From assembly GCA_963925805.1 (NCBI GenBank), contig CAWUSE010000027.1, forward strand, positions 55,361 to 119,360: 64,000 nucleotides of DNA, given 5' to 3'. The position numbers were made by a program, and so were the translations under genes. This DNA is from UBA10347 sp905182135 (lineage in GTDB: Bacteria > Actinomycetota > Acidimicrobiia > Acidimicrobiales > UBA10347). Of the stretch, positions 16,784 to 26,633 are shown in pieces. The number at the start of each line of letters is the position of its first letter. Position 1 is the stretch's first letter. Under the pieces are notes generated by a model. That model saw only the letters and a list, made by a program, of their open reading frames with translations, was not told the origin of the DNA and ran no database searches.

Positions 16784-17680
16784 ATGAGTTCTAAAAAAGT
16801 ACTGGCCGTCGTTGTACTTGTCGCCGTTTTAATCGGTGGTAATTTCACCGCACTCAAATTCGCGCTCGATCATTCGACGCCACTGCTTATCGCAGGTATG
16901 CGCACCGTCATCGGCGGCACGTTCTTACTTGGCTTCGCATTTTTGCGAGGCGAGACATTCCCCACGAACAAACGCGACCTGCTGCACATTTTCATCGTGT
17001 CATTCAGCATCACAACGGTCTCCAGCGGGTTCTTAGTCTTTGGCGTCAGCCGGGTGTCAGCAGGTGTTGCTTCGCTGATTGCAAGCACCATGCCATTGTT
17101 TACAGCGGTGCTTGCCCTCGCACTCATGAAGACACGGGTTAGCCGGTTAGCGGCCTCTGGCTTGGCCGTGGGGTTCGCTGGCACCCTGCTGTTGGCGGCA
17201 CCGTCGCTCGGAGGCGGTTCGGCCGCGATCGGTATTCTGAGCTTGCTGATCGCCGCGGTGGCATGGGCGTTCGGCAACGTTTACATGAAGTGGCAGGACA
17301 TGACCAACGTCAGTCCAATCATGCTCGTTGGTGTGCAGCTCTACATGTCAGCGCTGTGCCTGATCCCGTTTGCTCTCTTGGTCGAAGGCACCGCAGACAC
17401 CGAGTGGACCATCGGCCTGTTCGCTCCGCTTCTTTACGCAGCCATCCCCGCGAACGCCGTGACATTCGCTCTACTCGCGACCGTCGTTCGCCAGGCCACA
17501 CCGACCCAGGCAGCCTCAACGGCTTACATGATTCCATTGTTCGGCGTGTTCTTCGGATGGCTTATTCGTAACGAGCGACTCGGCATCGCCGAAGTAGCGG
17601 GCGGTGTCCTGATCATTGGTGGCGTGTACCTGCTGGTCACGGCTAACACCCGCCAAGCAACGGCCGCACCTAAACCATGA
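16784..17680 (+). CDS. EamA/DMT-superfamily transporter
   Basis: This 298-residue membrane protein has about ten hydrophobic segments in two repeated EamA halves (the first around residues 5-135, the second from about 145-290), as in drug/metabolite exporters. It probably exports or imports a small metabolite of the neighbouring pathway. The stop overlaps the CoA-transferase start (ATGA at 17677-17680), which implies translational coupling. Confidence 0.88.
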   Translation: MSSKKVLAVVVLVAVLIGGNFTALKFALDHSTPLLIAGMRTVIGGTFLLGFAFLRGETFPTNKRDLLHIFIVSFSITTVSSGFLVFGVSRVSAGVASLIASTMPLFTAVLALALMKTRVSRLAASGLAVGFAGTLLLAAPSLGGGSAAIGILSLLIAAVAWAFGNVYMKWQDMTNVSPIMLVGVQLYMSALCLIPFALLVEGTADTEWTIGLFAPLLYAAIPANAVTFALLATVVRQATPTQAASTAYMIPLFGVFFGWLIRNERLGIAEVAGGVLIIGGVYLLVTANTRQATAAPKP

Positions 17681-19917
17681 AGCCGCTGCGGAATCTTGTT
17701 GTTGTGGTATTCGCTGGGTCGATGGCCGGTGCGTATTGCGCCAAGATGTTTGCCGACGGCGGTGCTCACGTCATGATCGTTGGCCAGAGCAACCTCGGCC
17801 CCCACAAGCAGTCATACCTGCACGCGAATGCTCAACCCGTGGCTATCGACGACATCGACCTCGCAACGGTCGACGTTGTCATCGAAAGCGCAGCACCTCG
17901 ACCCCTCACTCCCCGTGTGCTCGATGCCCCTCACCTGGTGCGCCTCCAGATCAGTCCGTTCGGCATGTCAGGGGATCATGCCAGCTGGCTTGGCACCGAC
18001 CTGACCGATTACGCCGCAAGCGGCCATGCCTATCTGTACGGCGATCCTGAACGCGAGCCGCTCCGGGGGCCGCCCGATCAGCCAGCGGTAGCGGCAGGGT
18101 TATATGGCTTTGTTGGGACCATGGCGGCTTTGCTGGCTCGCGACCGGCTTGGCCATGGCCAAACAGTCGAGATCTCGCATGTCCAAGTAATGGCAGCGCT
18201 GCACCAAGTCACGCTCTTGCGTTGGTTCATGACTGGCGATGTTTTCTGTCGGATGGGAAATCGCTACACCGGCCAGGGCCAACCCAACGGGCCATACCGT
18301 TGCAACGACGGTTGGATCTCGATCACTGCGGTGACCGGGCCCCAGGTCGAAGGATTGTTGGCCGTCACCGGGCTACTTGAGCTGCTCGATCGACCCGATA
18401 TCGACTCGGTCATGGACTTCCAGCGATACCCAGCGGTGCTCGATGAGCCGCTCAACGAGTGGCTGAGCACTCGTCCCGTCACCGAGGTCGTTGACCTTTT
18501 TCAGGCTATGAGGATCCCAGCAGCGCCGCTGCTCGACCCGCTCGAGTTACTCGAGGACCCGCAGTTGGTCGACCGCGCATTCTTTGAGCCACTCGCCTCC
18601 GATCGAGCGCACTCTGTTCCTGGCCCGCCATTCCAGGTAAGCCACGAGCAGCCCGGTGGCAACGGAACATCCTGGCAACCGGGTTCGGTAACCGATGGTC
18701 CGCTTGCAGGTCTGCGTGTGCTCGACCTGGCTCGCGTCTGGGCTGGACCGATGTGTGGACGCATTCTGAGCGACCTAGGCGCCGATGTCATATGGATCGA
18801 GGCCCCATGGCACCGCGGCCCCCAGAGCGTCCCTCCGTCATTGGTCGAAGCAACCCGGTTTTTCCCCAACGACGATCCGGGCGAACGTCAATGGAACCGC
18901 AACACCCATTTCGTGAAATACGCCTTGGGCAAACGATCCTTGGCGCTCGATCTGCAGACTGATGTAGGCCAGGACGTGCTGGCACGACTTGTACCCGACT
19001 TCCATGTACTGCTCGAGAATTTCAGTAGCAGAGTCATGCCCCAGCTTGGGTTCGACGAAGTTCGGCTGCATGAGCTCAATCCGGATCTCCTCTATTTGAC
19101 CATGCCCGGGTACGGGCGAAGCGGCCCCGCCGAGCATTGGCTTGCCTACGGATCCTCGGTTGATTCGCACGCCGGGCTGTCCTCGTTGATTGGGTACGCA
19201 GATCAGACACCATGGAAGGGCGGCATTGCCTGGCCTGACCCGATCGCTGGCCTTCACGCAACATCGGCCGTACTCAGCCAGCTTTGGAGTGGCCTGACCC
19301 ACGGCACCGGCGGCGCCACGATCGAGGCGGCCCAATTCGAGTCGACCGTGGCTGCAATCGGTGACCGAATCCTCGAAGCACAAATCGATGGGCCCTTTCG
19401 ACCCAACGGTAATCGAGATGACCAGTACCTGGCCCAAGGCATCTACCGCTGCATTGGCGATGACGAATGGATTGCGGTCTCCATCATCGACCAGGCTGCG
19501 CTTGTCTCGTTGTGCGACCTGCTTGATCTGGGCCTCGAAGCAGACGCACCCTTTGACCATGATGCGTTCGACTTAGCTTTTTCTGCAGTCACCAGTGAAC
19601 ATGACGCTAATGAGCTTGCGATCCTGTTACAGGCACATGGTCTTGCTGCATCCAAGGTTGCCAAGGCGCCTGACCTGGCGCAGGATCCACATTTGCAATC
19701 TCGATCTAGCTGGGGCACCGTCGATCAGCCCGAGGTCGGACCATTCACCGTCCTCCTCACTCCGATCGCAATGTCGGCCACGCCGATTCGTTCGCTCATG
19801 CCGGCACCGACCTTGGGCGAACATAACGATGCCGTGTTACATGCAGCTGGATTCAGCCGCACCGAAATTGTTACCCTGGCGGCTGATGGCATCATCGTCA
19901 CTGAACCCCCGAACTAG
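17677..19917 (+). CDS. Two-domain class III CoA-transferase (CaiB/BaiF family)
   Basis: This 746-residue protein holds two CaiB-type domains. The C-terminal domain (from about residue 345) has the full signature LAGLRVLDLARVWAGPMCGR followed by ILSDLGADVIWIEAP. The N-terminal domain has a degenerate version (FAGSMAGAYCAKMFADGGAH), suggesting one half is catalytic and the other structural. Single-domain relatives are about 400 residues; such fusions occur in actinobacteria. It moves CoA from a donor acyl-CoA to an organic acid, probably activating the substrate handled by the neighbours. Which Asp forms the acyl-enzyme is not certain from sequence. Confidence 0.85.
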   Translation: MKPLRNLVVVVFAGSMAGAYCAKMFADGGAHVMIVGQSNLGPHKQSYLHANAQPVAIDDIDLATVDVVIESAAPRPLTPRVLDAPHLVRLQISPFGMSGDHASWLGTDLTDYAASGHAYLYGDPEREPLRGPPDQPAVAAGLYGFVGTMAALLARDRLGHGQTVEISHVQVMAALHQVTLLRWFMTGDVFCRMGNRYTGQGQPNGPYRCNDGWISITAVTGPQVEGLLAVTGLLELLDRPDIDSVMDFQRYPAVLDEPLNEWLSTRPVTEVVDLFQAMRIPAAPLLDPLELLEDPQLVDRAFFEPLASDRAHSVPGPPFQVSHEQPGGNGTSWQPGSVTDGPLAGLRVLDLARVWAGPMCGRILSDLGADVIWIEAPWHRGPQSVPPSLVEATRFFPNDDPGERQWNRNTHFVKYALGKRSLALDLQTDVGQDVLARLVPDFHVLLENFSSRVMPQLGFDEVRLHELNPDLLYLTMPGYGRSGPAEHWLAYGSSVDSHAGLSSLIGYADQTPWKGGIAWPDPIAGLHATSAVLSQLWSGLTHGTGGATIEAAQFESTVAAIGDRILEAQIDGPFRPNGNRDDQYLAQGIYRCIGDDEWIAVSIIDQAALVSLCDLLDLGLEADAPFDHDAFDLAFSAVTSEHDANELAILLQAHGLAASKVAKAPDLAQDPHLQSRSSWGTVDQPEVGPFTVLLTPIAMSATPIRSLMPAPTLGEHNDAVLHAAGFSRTEIVTLAADGIIVTEPPN

Positions 19918-19931
19918 CGCCATTTGGCAAA

Positions 19932-19946
19932 GCTCGCGTGGCGAGC
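19932..19946 (+). terminator. Hairpin after the CoA-transferase gene
   Basis: The arms gctcgc and gcgagc with a 3-base loop start 14 bases after the stop codon. There is no T-tract, so termination would be weak or factor-dependent. Confidence 0.35.
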
Positions 19947-20151
19947 CGATTCGGCGCAGGTCGAAGGCATCCGGCCCTAAATCGGCCAACCTTGTCGAGC
20001 AGAAGTGCCTGGCACACGGTTCTAGGGCGATACACGGAGCACCGTTCGCAGCGTTGCTGTGGTCATGCACAGGCGGTGTCGACGGTGACGGTGAAGCACC
20101 CGTATTCGTGCCGTCCGTGGCAATAAGTTTTCCTATCGAACCAAACTGCTA

Positions 20152-20197
20152 TTTGCTCTCGCTCAACTATTGACTTTGCTCTCGCTCAACTATTGAC
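20152..20197 (+). repeat. Perfect tandem duplication of 23 bases upstream of TauD gene
   Basis: A 23-base unit at 20152-20174 is repeated exactly at 20175-20197, starting tttgctctcg and ending ctattgac. Each copy ends in a TTGAC that resembles a -35 element, so the duplication may have doubled or moved a promoter. It ends 24 bases before the TauD start. The rest of the gap 19918-20221 shows only the hairpin at 19932. Confidence 0.8.
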
Positions 20198-20221
20198 TAT
20201 TGTTCGATTGGGGTGGTTGTA

Positions 20222-21142
20222 ATGAAAACCAGGCTGCGTATTTCGCCGATCGAAAACACGACGTTCGGGGCGTGGGTCCACGATCTCGACGTTCGCGAAC
20301 TGGACGAAGAGTCCTTCGCCGATGTGTACGACGCGTGGATTGAATATGGTCTGCTGATCTTCCCCGGCCAGTTCTTGTCCAAAGACGAACAGGACACGTT
20401 CGCCCGCCGGTTCGGTGAGCTTGAATTCACCGCTGCCGCCATCTCCAACATCACCAGCGATGGCACGGTCCATTCAGCTGAAGACAACGATTTGGTCAAG
20501 TCGCTGAAGGGCAACCAAGACTGGCACTTCGACAGCACCTATATGCCGGTCCAAGCTAAGGGCGCTGTGTTCACTGCCGAGATCGTTCCGCCCAGCGGAG
20601 GTGACACCGGCTGGACAGATGCCCGGGCTGCCTACGACGCACTCGACGATGCCACCAAAGAATTACTCGAAGGCAAGCAGGCGTACCACTCGCTGTATTA
20701 CAGCATGGGCCGATCAAATCTGCTGCCGACCATGAAGGAGGACGGCTCCTACGGGCTGTATGGCTATCACGACATGGACGTGTCGCTTCGGCCATTGACC
20801 AAGGTCCATCCGGTCACTGGTCGAACCAACCTGCTTCTTGGGCGTCATGCCCACAACATTGTTGGCATGAGCGAAGCCGACTCAACGGCCCTGATCGACA
20901 AGCTGAACGCGGCTGCGTCCCAGCCGCCACGCACCTATCAGCATCAGTGGACCGCTGGCGAGGCCGTCATTTGGGATAACCGCTGCGTCATGCATCGCGG
21001 TGTCCCGTGGAAGATGGACGAGCCCCGACGCATGTGGCACACCAGAATTGCTGGTGATCCCGTGACTGAATCTGCGGTGAACCATGCGTCGGCTGAGCTG
21101 AGCCCACAAGCCGAAGCAATGAAATCCCAACTGTTCGACTAG
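20222..21142 (+). CDS. TauD/TfdA-family Fe(II)/2-oxoglutarate dioxygenase (second copy)
   Basis: This 306-residue dioxygenase has the HxD pair in QDWHFDSTYMP, the distal His in WDNRCVMHRGVPW and the 2-oxoglutarate Arg near MWHTRIAGD. It is related to, but clearly different from, the TauD at 13591. ATG 20222 is preceded by GGGGTGG; GTG at 20213 would add three residues. It stands alone with a convergent nucleoside hydrolase downstream. Substrate unknown. Confidence 0.88.
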   Translation: MKTRLRISPIENTTFGAWVHDLDVRELDEESFADVYDAWIEYGLLIFPGQFLSKDEQDTFARRFGELEFTAAAISNITSDGTVHSAEDNDLVKSLKGNQDWHFDSTYMPVQAKGAVFTAEIVPPSGGDTGWTDARAAYDALDDATKELLEGKQAYHSLYYSMGRSNLLPTMKEDGSYGLYGYHDMDVSLRPLTKVHPVTGRTNLLLGRHAHNIVGMSEADSTALIDKLNAAASQPPRTYQHQWTAGEAVIWDNRCVMHRGVPWKMDEPRRMWHTRIAGDPVTESAVNHASAELSPQAEAMKSQLFD

Positions 21143-21173
21143 CGCTCCATGCGTTCGTAGCGCTCCATGCGTT
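21140..21173 (+). repeat. 16-bp direct repeat that includes the TauD stop codon
   Basis: The sequence tagcgctccatgcgtt lies at 21140-21155 and again at 21158-21173, separated by 2 bases. The first copy supplies the TAG stop of the TauD gene. It looks like a slippage duplication. Confidence 0.7.
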
Positions 21174-21216
21174 GGTTCGTCGGCCTACAGCCGAGTCATA
21201 TGGTTTCGCTGACGTG

Positions 21217-21234
21217 TCAGCTCGGCTTAGCTGA
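21217..21234. terminator. Hairpin between convergent TauD and nucleoside hydrolase genes
   Basis: The arms tcagct (21217-21222) and agctga (21229-21234) flank 6 bases and overlap the stop of the minus-strand gene. It is a possible bidirectional terminator without a strong T-tract. Confidence 0.3.
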
Positions 21235-22153
21235 GCAATTCGTACAGCATCGCGAAGAAGTGGTCTTCGGGATAATGGGTAACGATCGTTACGTTCGGTT
21301 TCATCTGCGCAAAGCCGTAGTGGTCCACGATGAGCGTCCCTCGCATCGGGTCCGGGCCGATCGCGATATCAACGCCTAAGAACTCTGTCGTTGCTGGTGC
21401 CGGATCAATGGCATGTGCCAACGCGATCGGATCGGGGAAGTCGGGGCCTTCGAGCCTGGTCTCTTCAAAGGCAAATGCCTGCAGAGTTGCCTGGATATCG
21501 ATGCTGAAGTCGGCCAGTTCGCTGCCGAGAGCACGCATCTCTGCTCGGCGAGTTTCCGTGACGACTGCTGATGCAATCGAGATGTCCCAGCCAACGAGTT
21601 CGATTGGCATACCCGAGCGCAGTACGACCCGAACGGCCTCAGGGTCGACCCAAAAATTGAACTCGGCGGTGGGTGAAATATTGCCGGGGCCGTGTTCGCC
21701 TGTGCCACCCATAATGACGACCCGCTCAACCTTGTCGGCAATATCGGGTGCCCACAGCAAGGCGATAGCCAGGTTGGTAAGCGGGCCAATGGCGACCAGG
21801 GTGATTTCGCCGGGATTCTCTCGAATGGTGTCCACAATGAACTGAGGGGCCCATCCGGGCGTCGGTGTGCGACCTTGCAGATCTAGTCCAATATCGCCAA
21901 GACCGTCTTGACCATGGACGTTCTCAGCCGTCTCTAGATCGCGTACAAGCGGCGCCCCAGCCCCTGCGATTACTGGCGTGTTCGCGCCGCACAACTCAAC
22001 GGTGTAAAGGGCATTTTGGACCGCTTGGTCCAGTGGCACATTTCCGGCAACAACGGTGAAACCGACGACGTCGATGTCAGGATGCTGCAACGCCATGCAC
22101 ATGGCAACAGCATCGTCACTAGCGGTATCGGTGTCGATCAGGAACTTACGCAT
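21227..22153 (-). CDS. Inosine-uridine-type nucleoside hydrolase
   Basis: This 308-residue enzyme splits the N-glycosidic bond of ribonucleosides to base and ribose. The calcium-binding motif is clear at the N-terminus: DTDTASDDAVA (residues 7-17, with D7, D9, D13 and D14). It also has GPLTNLAIAL and VIMGGTGEHGPGN, both typical of the family. ATG at 22153. It is a single gene, divergent from the carboxylase at 22280. Base preference cannot be assigned. Confidence 0.9.
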   Translation of the reverse strand: MRKFLIDTDTASDDAVAMCMALQHPDIDVVGFTVVAGNVPLDQAVQNALYTVELCGANTPVIAGAGAPLVRDLETAENVHGQDGLGDIGLDLQGRTPTPGWAPQFIVDTIRENPGEITLVAIGPLTNLAIALLWAPDIADKVERVVIMGGTGEHGPGNISPTAEFNFWVDPEAVRVVLRSGMPIELVGWDISIASAVVTETRRAEMRALGSELADFSIDIQATLQAFAFEETRLEGPDFPDPIALAHAIDPAPATTEFLGVDIAIGPDPMRGTLIVDHYGFAQMKPNVTIVTHYPEDHFFAMLYELLS

Positions 22154-22279
22154 CCGGTGACGTTAACAAGCTGCGACACCTGCTGGCGCACCGCTGTCGC
22201 GACCTCTCAGCTCGCATCGTTTTGGTAATGACGCCGCTGGAGGGCAATCTTTGCATTGAAACATCTTCAGGGGAAGACC

Positions 22280-25200
22280 ATGGAACGAGTTCTTATAGCC
22301 AACCGCGGCGAGATCGCTGTGCGTATCGCACACGCTGCTGCAGCGTTAGGGATCGAGACGGTAGCAATCGCTCCGCCAGCCGATGCCGCCGCGCTACACA
22401 CCACCGTCGCAACAACGACCGTGATGCTTCCAGCAGCAGGTGACCCGGTCGCTGCATACCTAGATATCGATGCGGTTATCCAAGCCGGTGTCGACGCTGG
22501 CTGTGACGCGGTGCACCCTGGTTATGGCTTCCTGTCCGAGAACGCCGAGTTTGCACGTCGCTGCGCTGCGGCTGGCATGACCTTCGTCGGGCCGAGCCCT
22601 GAGGCATTGGACCTTTTCGGCGACAAGCTCCAAGCGCGCGCTCTGGCTGCCCAGCTCAATATCCCAACTGTTCCAGGAAGCCCAACAGCGGTTCCCACAA
22701 CAGACGATGCCATTGCGGCAGCAGAGTCGATTGGTTATCCCGTGATGCTGAAGGCCGCCGCCGGCGGTGGTGGACGCGGTATGCGAGCGGTCATGGAACC
22801 AGGCCAACTCGCCGATGCATTTGAACGCTGCCAAAGCGAGGCCCGTGCCGCATTCGGTGATGGCTCGGTATTTCTCGAACGCCTAGTTGTGGACCCTCGA
22901 CATATCGAGGTCCAGGTTATGGCAGATAACACCGGCGCTGTCGTCCACTTTTTTGAACGCGACTGTTCTGTGCAACTGCGTAACCAAAAGGTGATCGAGA
23001 TCGCACCAGCCGCGAACCTGGACCCAGCCCTACGAGCACAGATCCTGGCTGATGCGTTGACGCTCGTCTCTGGAGCGAACTATTGCAATGCAGGAACGGT
23101 CGAGTTTCTGATTGAGCCTTCGACCGGCGACTACTTCTTCATCGAATGCAACCCCAGGATCCAGGTTGAGCACACCATTACCGAGCAGGTGATGGGCACT
23201 GACTTAGTGCAGGTCCAGTTTCGGGTTGCCATGGGCGAATCGCTCGCGTCACTTGGATTAGGCGATCAGGCCGCGGTGGGCGAGCCGCGAGGCTGGTCGG
23301 TTCAAGCCCGCGTTGTCGCAACAGGCACCGGCACGATCACGGGGTACCGCGAACCATCAGGCCCGGGCGTTCGCGTCGATGGCGCCGGGTACGCCGGGTG
23401 GAGCCCACCACCCCAGTTCGACCCGCTGCTCGCAAAGGTCATCGTGACCACCAATGGTGGAACACACGAGGCTGCAATCGACAACGCCCGCCGAGCTGTG
23501 CACCGATTTCACATTGGCGGGTTGGCCACCAACTTGGGTCAGCTCAATGCAATCTTGGCTCATGATGCTGTTCGTTCTGGCGACGCCCGTACAACCTTGT
23601 TGGCGAACGAACCAGGGCTGACTGCTGCGGCTGCGGTGGCTAGTCCAATGATTGTGATGCTCGAGTCACAGGTTGGACAGCCAGCATCAGCGGGTGCGCC
23701 GGGTCCAGCGGCGCCTACTCGATCGTTGCCTCTGGAGGAAGGTGAGCAGGCTGTTGAGTCTCCTCTCGTCGGCGCAGTGATCGAGGTCAACGTGGCTGTT
23801 GGTGACGATGTCACCGTCGGCGACACGTTGCTCGTAGTGACTGCCATGAAGATGGAAACGCTGGTTACCGCACCATGTTCCGGTGTTGTCACCCAACTCG
23901 CCGCTGTCGGCGAAGGCGATCCCGTCATTGCTGGCGATGTGCTGGCCGTGATTGCGCCCAGTGCCGATGGCGCAGTTGCCACAGCTCCTAGTGGCGAGAA
24001 CACATGGGGGCCAACGCTCGACGATGTAGCGATGCTTGAGAAGCTCGCTCATGAGCGATTGGCTCCGGGCTCGGCTGACCCTGGTGTGGTTCGCCAGCGC
24101 AACCGCAACAAGCTCACATGTCGCGAACGTATTGATCTACTTCTCGATGACGGGTCGTTCCGCGAGATCGGCAGCATCGCTGGCTTTGCGTCCTATAACG
24201 AGTTTGGAGATATCGACGCATTCACGCCGGCGAACATGGTTGGCGGCCACGGCATGATCGAGGCACGCCCGTCGATCGTCTGCGCCGACGACTTCACTTC
24301 ACGTGGTGGTCACAGCGATGGGGCAATCGGGGCAAAAAGTACTTATCTCGATCGACTTTCGATCGAGTTGCAGATGCCGTCAATTCGCTTGCTAGACGGA
24401 TCCAGCGGTGGTGGCAGCGTGGCAAGCATGGTGCCGAAGCAGAAAGAAACTGGCGATAGCGCTGCCAAAGAATCCAGTGGTGCAATCAAGGCTGGCCGGC
24501 CTCGCGTCTCGGGCGGCGGAGGCTCATTCCTGCCTGGCCATCTAGGTAGCTCTATGTACGCCCGCCAACTCGCTACTGTGCCGGTCGTCAACATGCTGCT
24601 CGGCAGTGTTGTTGGCTTAGGCGCAGCTAAAGCCGTGCTTGGCCATTTTTCGGTCATGGTCCGAGACACCGCCCAGCTATTCGTCGCTGGTCCTCCTGTT
24701 GTCAGCCATGCCATGGGTTACGACGTGACGAAAGAAGACCTGGGCGACTGGCGTATCCATTGCCGGAACGGTTCGGTTGACAATCTGGCCGAGAGCGAGC
24801 AAGAGGCTGTTGCCATGACGCGCCAGTTCCTGTCGTACCTACCATCGAGTGTGTATGAAGCACCAACGGTGCTTTCGTCGTCGACCTCTGACCCGGCGGA
24901 CCGTCGAGACGAAGAGTTGTTCACGATCGTCCCTCGTAACCGCACCACCACGTTCGATATTCGACGGGCCATCGCGTTGCTGGCTGACAAGGGTTCGTTC
25001 TTTGAAATTGGCGCACTCTGGGGCAGCGATCAAGTCGTTGGGTTTGCCCGATTCAACGGTTACCCCATGGGGATTGTCGCCTCAGACAGCCGCCATATAA
25101 ATGGTGGCGCCCTGACCGCCGACGGGTGCGACAAACTAACCCGCCACTTGGATCTATGCGACTTGTTCCATGTACCGGTTCTTAATCTGGTCGACAATCC

Positions 25201-25663
25201 CGGTTTCGCTGTGGGCATCGAACACGAGATCAACGGCACGATCCGCAAGGGTGCGACCTGGATGGTTGCGGCCGCTCAGTCGACCGTGCCTATGTTCAGT
25301 GTGCTGATGCGGCGCAGCTTCGGTGTCGCCGGCAATAACTATGCGACTCCCAGGTCCAATGCCACCATGCGGATTGCATGGCCAGCCGCCGATACTGGTG
25401 GTATTCCTCCAGAGGGCGGCATCGAAGCGGCCTACAAGCGGCAATTGGCCGAGGCCGATGATCCCGCTGCATTGCGGGCTGAATTGAACGCTCGCATCGA
25501 GAGTGCACGTGGGCCGATTGGCCCGCTCAACCGATTTGAGCTTGAAGAGATGGTTGACCCGCGCGATACCCGCCGATTGATCTGTGAATGGCTACCTACG
25601 GCCTATCGACTAGTCAATCTGCCTACAAACTTGGGTCCACGTCCGCTGGAGTTCCGACCGTAA
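22280..25663 (+). CDS. Single-chain acyl-CoA carboxylase (biotin carboxylase, biotin carrier and carboxyltransferase fused)
   Basis: This 1127-residue biotin enzyme carboxylates an acyl-CoA with ATP and bicarbonate. Domains in order: biotin carboxylase (residues 1 to about 450, with VLIANRGEIAVRIA, the glycine-rich KAAAGGGGRGMR and the FIECNPRIQVEHTITE loop); biotin carrier (about 500-590, biotinyl Lys in AMKM at about 524); and carboxyltransferase (about 600-1127, with both CoA- and biotin-side halves). Most actinobacterial acyl-CoA carboxylases use separate alpha and beta chains; this order and size match the single-chain long-chain acyl-CoA carboxylase type known from Mycobacterium avium. 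ATG 22280 follows AGGGGAAG. A crotonase gene follows 46 bases later. Confidence 0.92.
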   Translation: MERVLIANRGEIAVRIAHAAAALGIETVAIAPPADAAALHTTVATTTVMLPAAGDPVAAYLDIDAVIQAGVDAGCDAVHPGYGFLSENAEFARRCAAAGMTFVGPSPEALDLFGDKLQARALAAQLNIPTVPGSPTAVPTTDDAIAAAESIGYPVMLKAAAGGGGRGMRAVMEPGQLADAFERCQSEARAAFGDGSVFLERLVVDPRHIEVQVMADNTGAVVHFFERDCSVQLRNQKVIEIAPAANLDPALRAQILADALTLVSGANYCNAGTVEFLIEPSTGDYFFIECNPRIQVEHTITEQVMGTDLVQVQFRVAMGESLASLGLGDQAAVGEPRGWSVQARVVATGTGTITGYREPSGPGVRVDGAGYAGWSPPPQFDPLLAKVIVTTNGGTHEAAIDNARRAVHRFHIGGLATNLGQLNAILAHDAVRSGDARTTLLANEPGLTAAAAVASPMIVMLESQVGQPASAGAPGPAAPTRSLPLEEGEQAVESPLVGAVIEVNVAVGDDVTVGDTLLVVTAMKMETLVTAPCSGVVTQLAAVGEGDPVIAGDVLAVIAPSADGAVATAPSGENTWGPTLDDVAMLEKLAHERLAPGSADPGVVRQRNRNKLTCRERIDLLLDDGSFREIGSIAGFASYNEFGDIDAFTPANMVGGHGMIEARPSIVCADDFTSRGGHSDGAIGAKSTYLDRLSIELQMPSIRLLDGSSGGGSVASMVPKQKETGDSAAKESSGAIKAGRPRVSGGGGSFLPGHLGSSMYARQLATVPVVNMLLGSVVGLGAAKAVLGHFSVMVRDTAQLFVAGPPVVSHAMGYDVTKEDLGDWRIHCRNGSVDNLAESEQEAVAMTRQFLSYLPSSVYEAPTVLSSSTSDPADRRDEELFTIVPRNRTTTFDIRRAIALLADKGSFFEIGALWGSDQVVGFARFNGYPMGIVASDSRHINGGALTADGCDKLTRHLDLCDLFHVPVLNLVDNPGFAVGIEHEINGTIRKGATWMVAAAQSTVPMFSVLMRRSFGVAGNNYATPRSNATMRIAWPAADTGGIPPEGGIEAAYKRQLAEADDPAALRAELNARIESARGPIGPLNRFELEEMVDPRDTRRLICEWLPTAYRLVNLPTNLGPRPLEFRP

Positions 25664-25709
25664 CGACAAGCTAGGGTCGCGGTAACGACCGCTTGACCTG
25701 GGAGAAACC

Positions 25710-26516
25710 ATGACTGTCGATGATGTAGTTCTCTACGAAGCCGCCGATGGTGTGGCCACGATCACGCTCAACCGGCCTGACCGGTTGAATGCGTGGACTG
25801 GGCCAATGGGCCGTGCGTACTTCGACGCGTTAGACCGCGCTGCTGACGATCGCGATGTCCGCGTGATTGTTATCACCGGTGCCGGTCGCGGCTTTTGTGC
25901 TGGCGCCGATATGGACATGCTGCAAGGCATCGGCGCTGCCGGAGGAACCCGCAGTGATCCAGAGACTCGTACCCATACTCACGCAACCTCGATTCCCAAG
26001 CCCGTGATCGCCGCCATCAATGGGGCATGTGCGGGTCTCGGGTTTGTGCACGCCATGATGGCCGACATCCGCTTTGCCGCCGAAGGTGCCAAGTTCACCA
26101 CCGCGTTCTCGCGGCGTGGGCTCGTCGCAGAGCATGGCGTTTCTTGGGTATTGCCTCGACTTGTTGGGCCGGCGGTATCGATGGATCTTCTTATGTCTGG
26201 GCGTGTCTTTTTAGCCGATGAGGCTGCCAAACTCGGCGTTGTAAATCATGCGGTGCCAGCCGACGAACTAATGGACACCGTCATGGCGTACGCACGCGAC
26301 ATGGCCGACAATGTGGCTTCGACCTCGATGGCGGTAATCAAGCATCAGGTATGGGCGCACTACGAACAGACTCTGGCTGACTCACTCGACGAGACAAACG
26401 CTTTGATGGCTCGATCGCTACGCCGTGCTGATTTCAAAGAAGGCGTGGCCAGCTTTGTCGAAAAGCGCGCACCAAAGTTCGCCTCGTTGACCGCCGCCGA
26501 AGCAGCTGACCTCTAG
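25710..26516 (+). CDS. Enoyl-CoA hydratase/isomerase (crotonase) family protein
   Basis: This 268-residue crotonase has LNRPDRLNAWTGPMG at the N-terminus, the oxyanion motif GAGRGFCAGADMDM, the core AINGACAGLGFVHAMMAD, and a second acid in RGLVAEHGVSW. ATG 25710 follows GGGAGA. It sits 46 bases after the acyl-CoA carboxylase on the same strand, so both probably act in one acyl-CoA pathway. A weak 6-bp inverted repeat (26519-26540) follows the stop. Confidence 0.9.
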   Translation: MTVDDVVLYEAADGVATITLNRPDRLNAWTGPMGRAYFDALDRAADDRDVRVIVITGAGRGFCAGADMDMLQGIGAAGGTRSDPETRTHTHATSIPKPVIAAINGACAGLGFVHAMMADIRFAAEGAKFTTAFSRRGLVAEHGVSWVLPRLVGPAVSMDLLMSGRVFLADEAAKLGVVNHAVPADELMDTVMAYARDMADNVASTSMAVIKHQVWAHYEQTLADSLDETNALMARSLRRADFKEGVASFVEKRAPKFASLTAAEAADL

Positions 26517-26633
26517 CCCTAGTCCGTGGTCGCTGACTAGCGTCCTGGGGACATCAATCAATACACAGTCTCGCATCTGACATCGGCACCTGGCCCGCGT
26601 GCCGCTGCAGGCATAGCTCCGGCGCTTAACTCG

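Noticed and set aside
25675..25691. A terminator between the carboxylase and the crotonase genes.
   Set aside because: The stem is only 5 bp with a 6-base loop and no T-tract, and the genes are only 46 bases apart.
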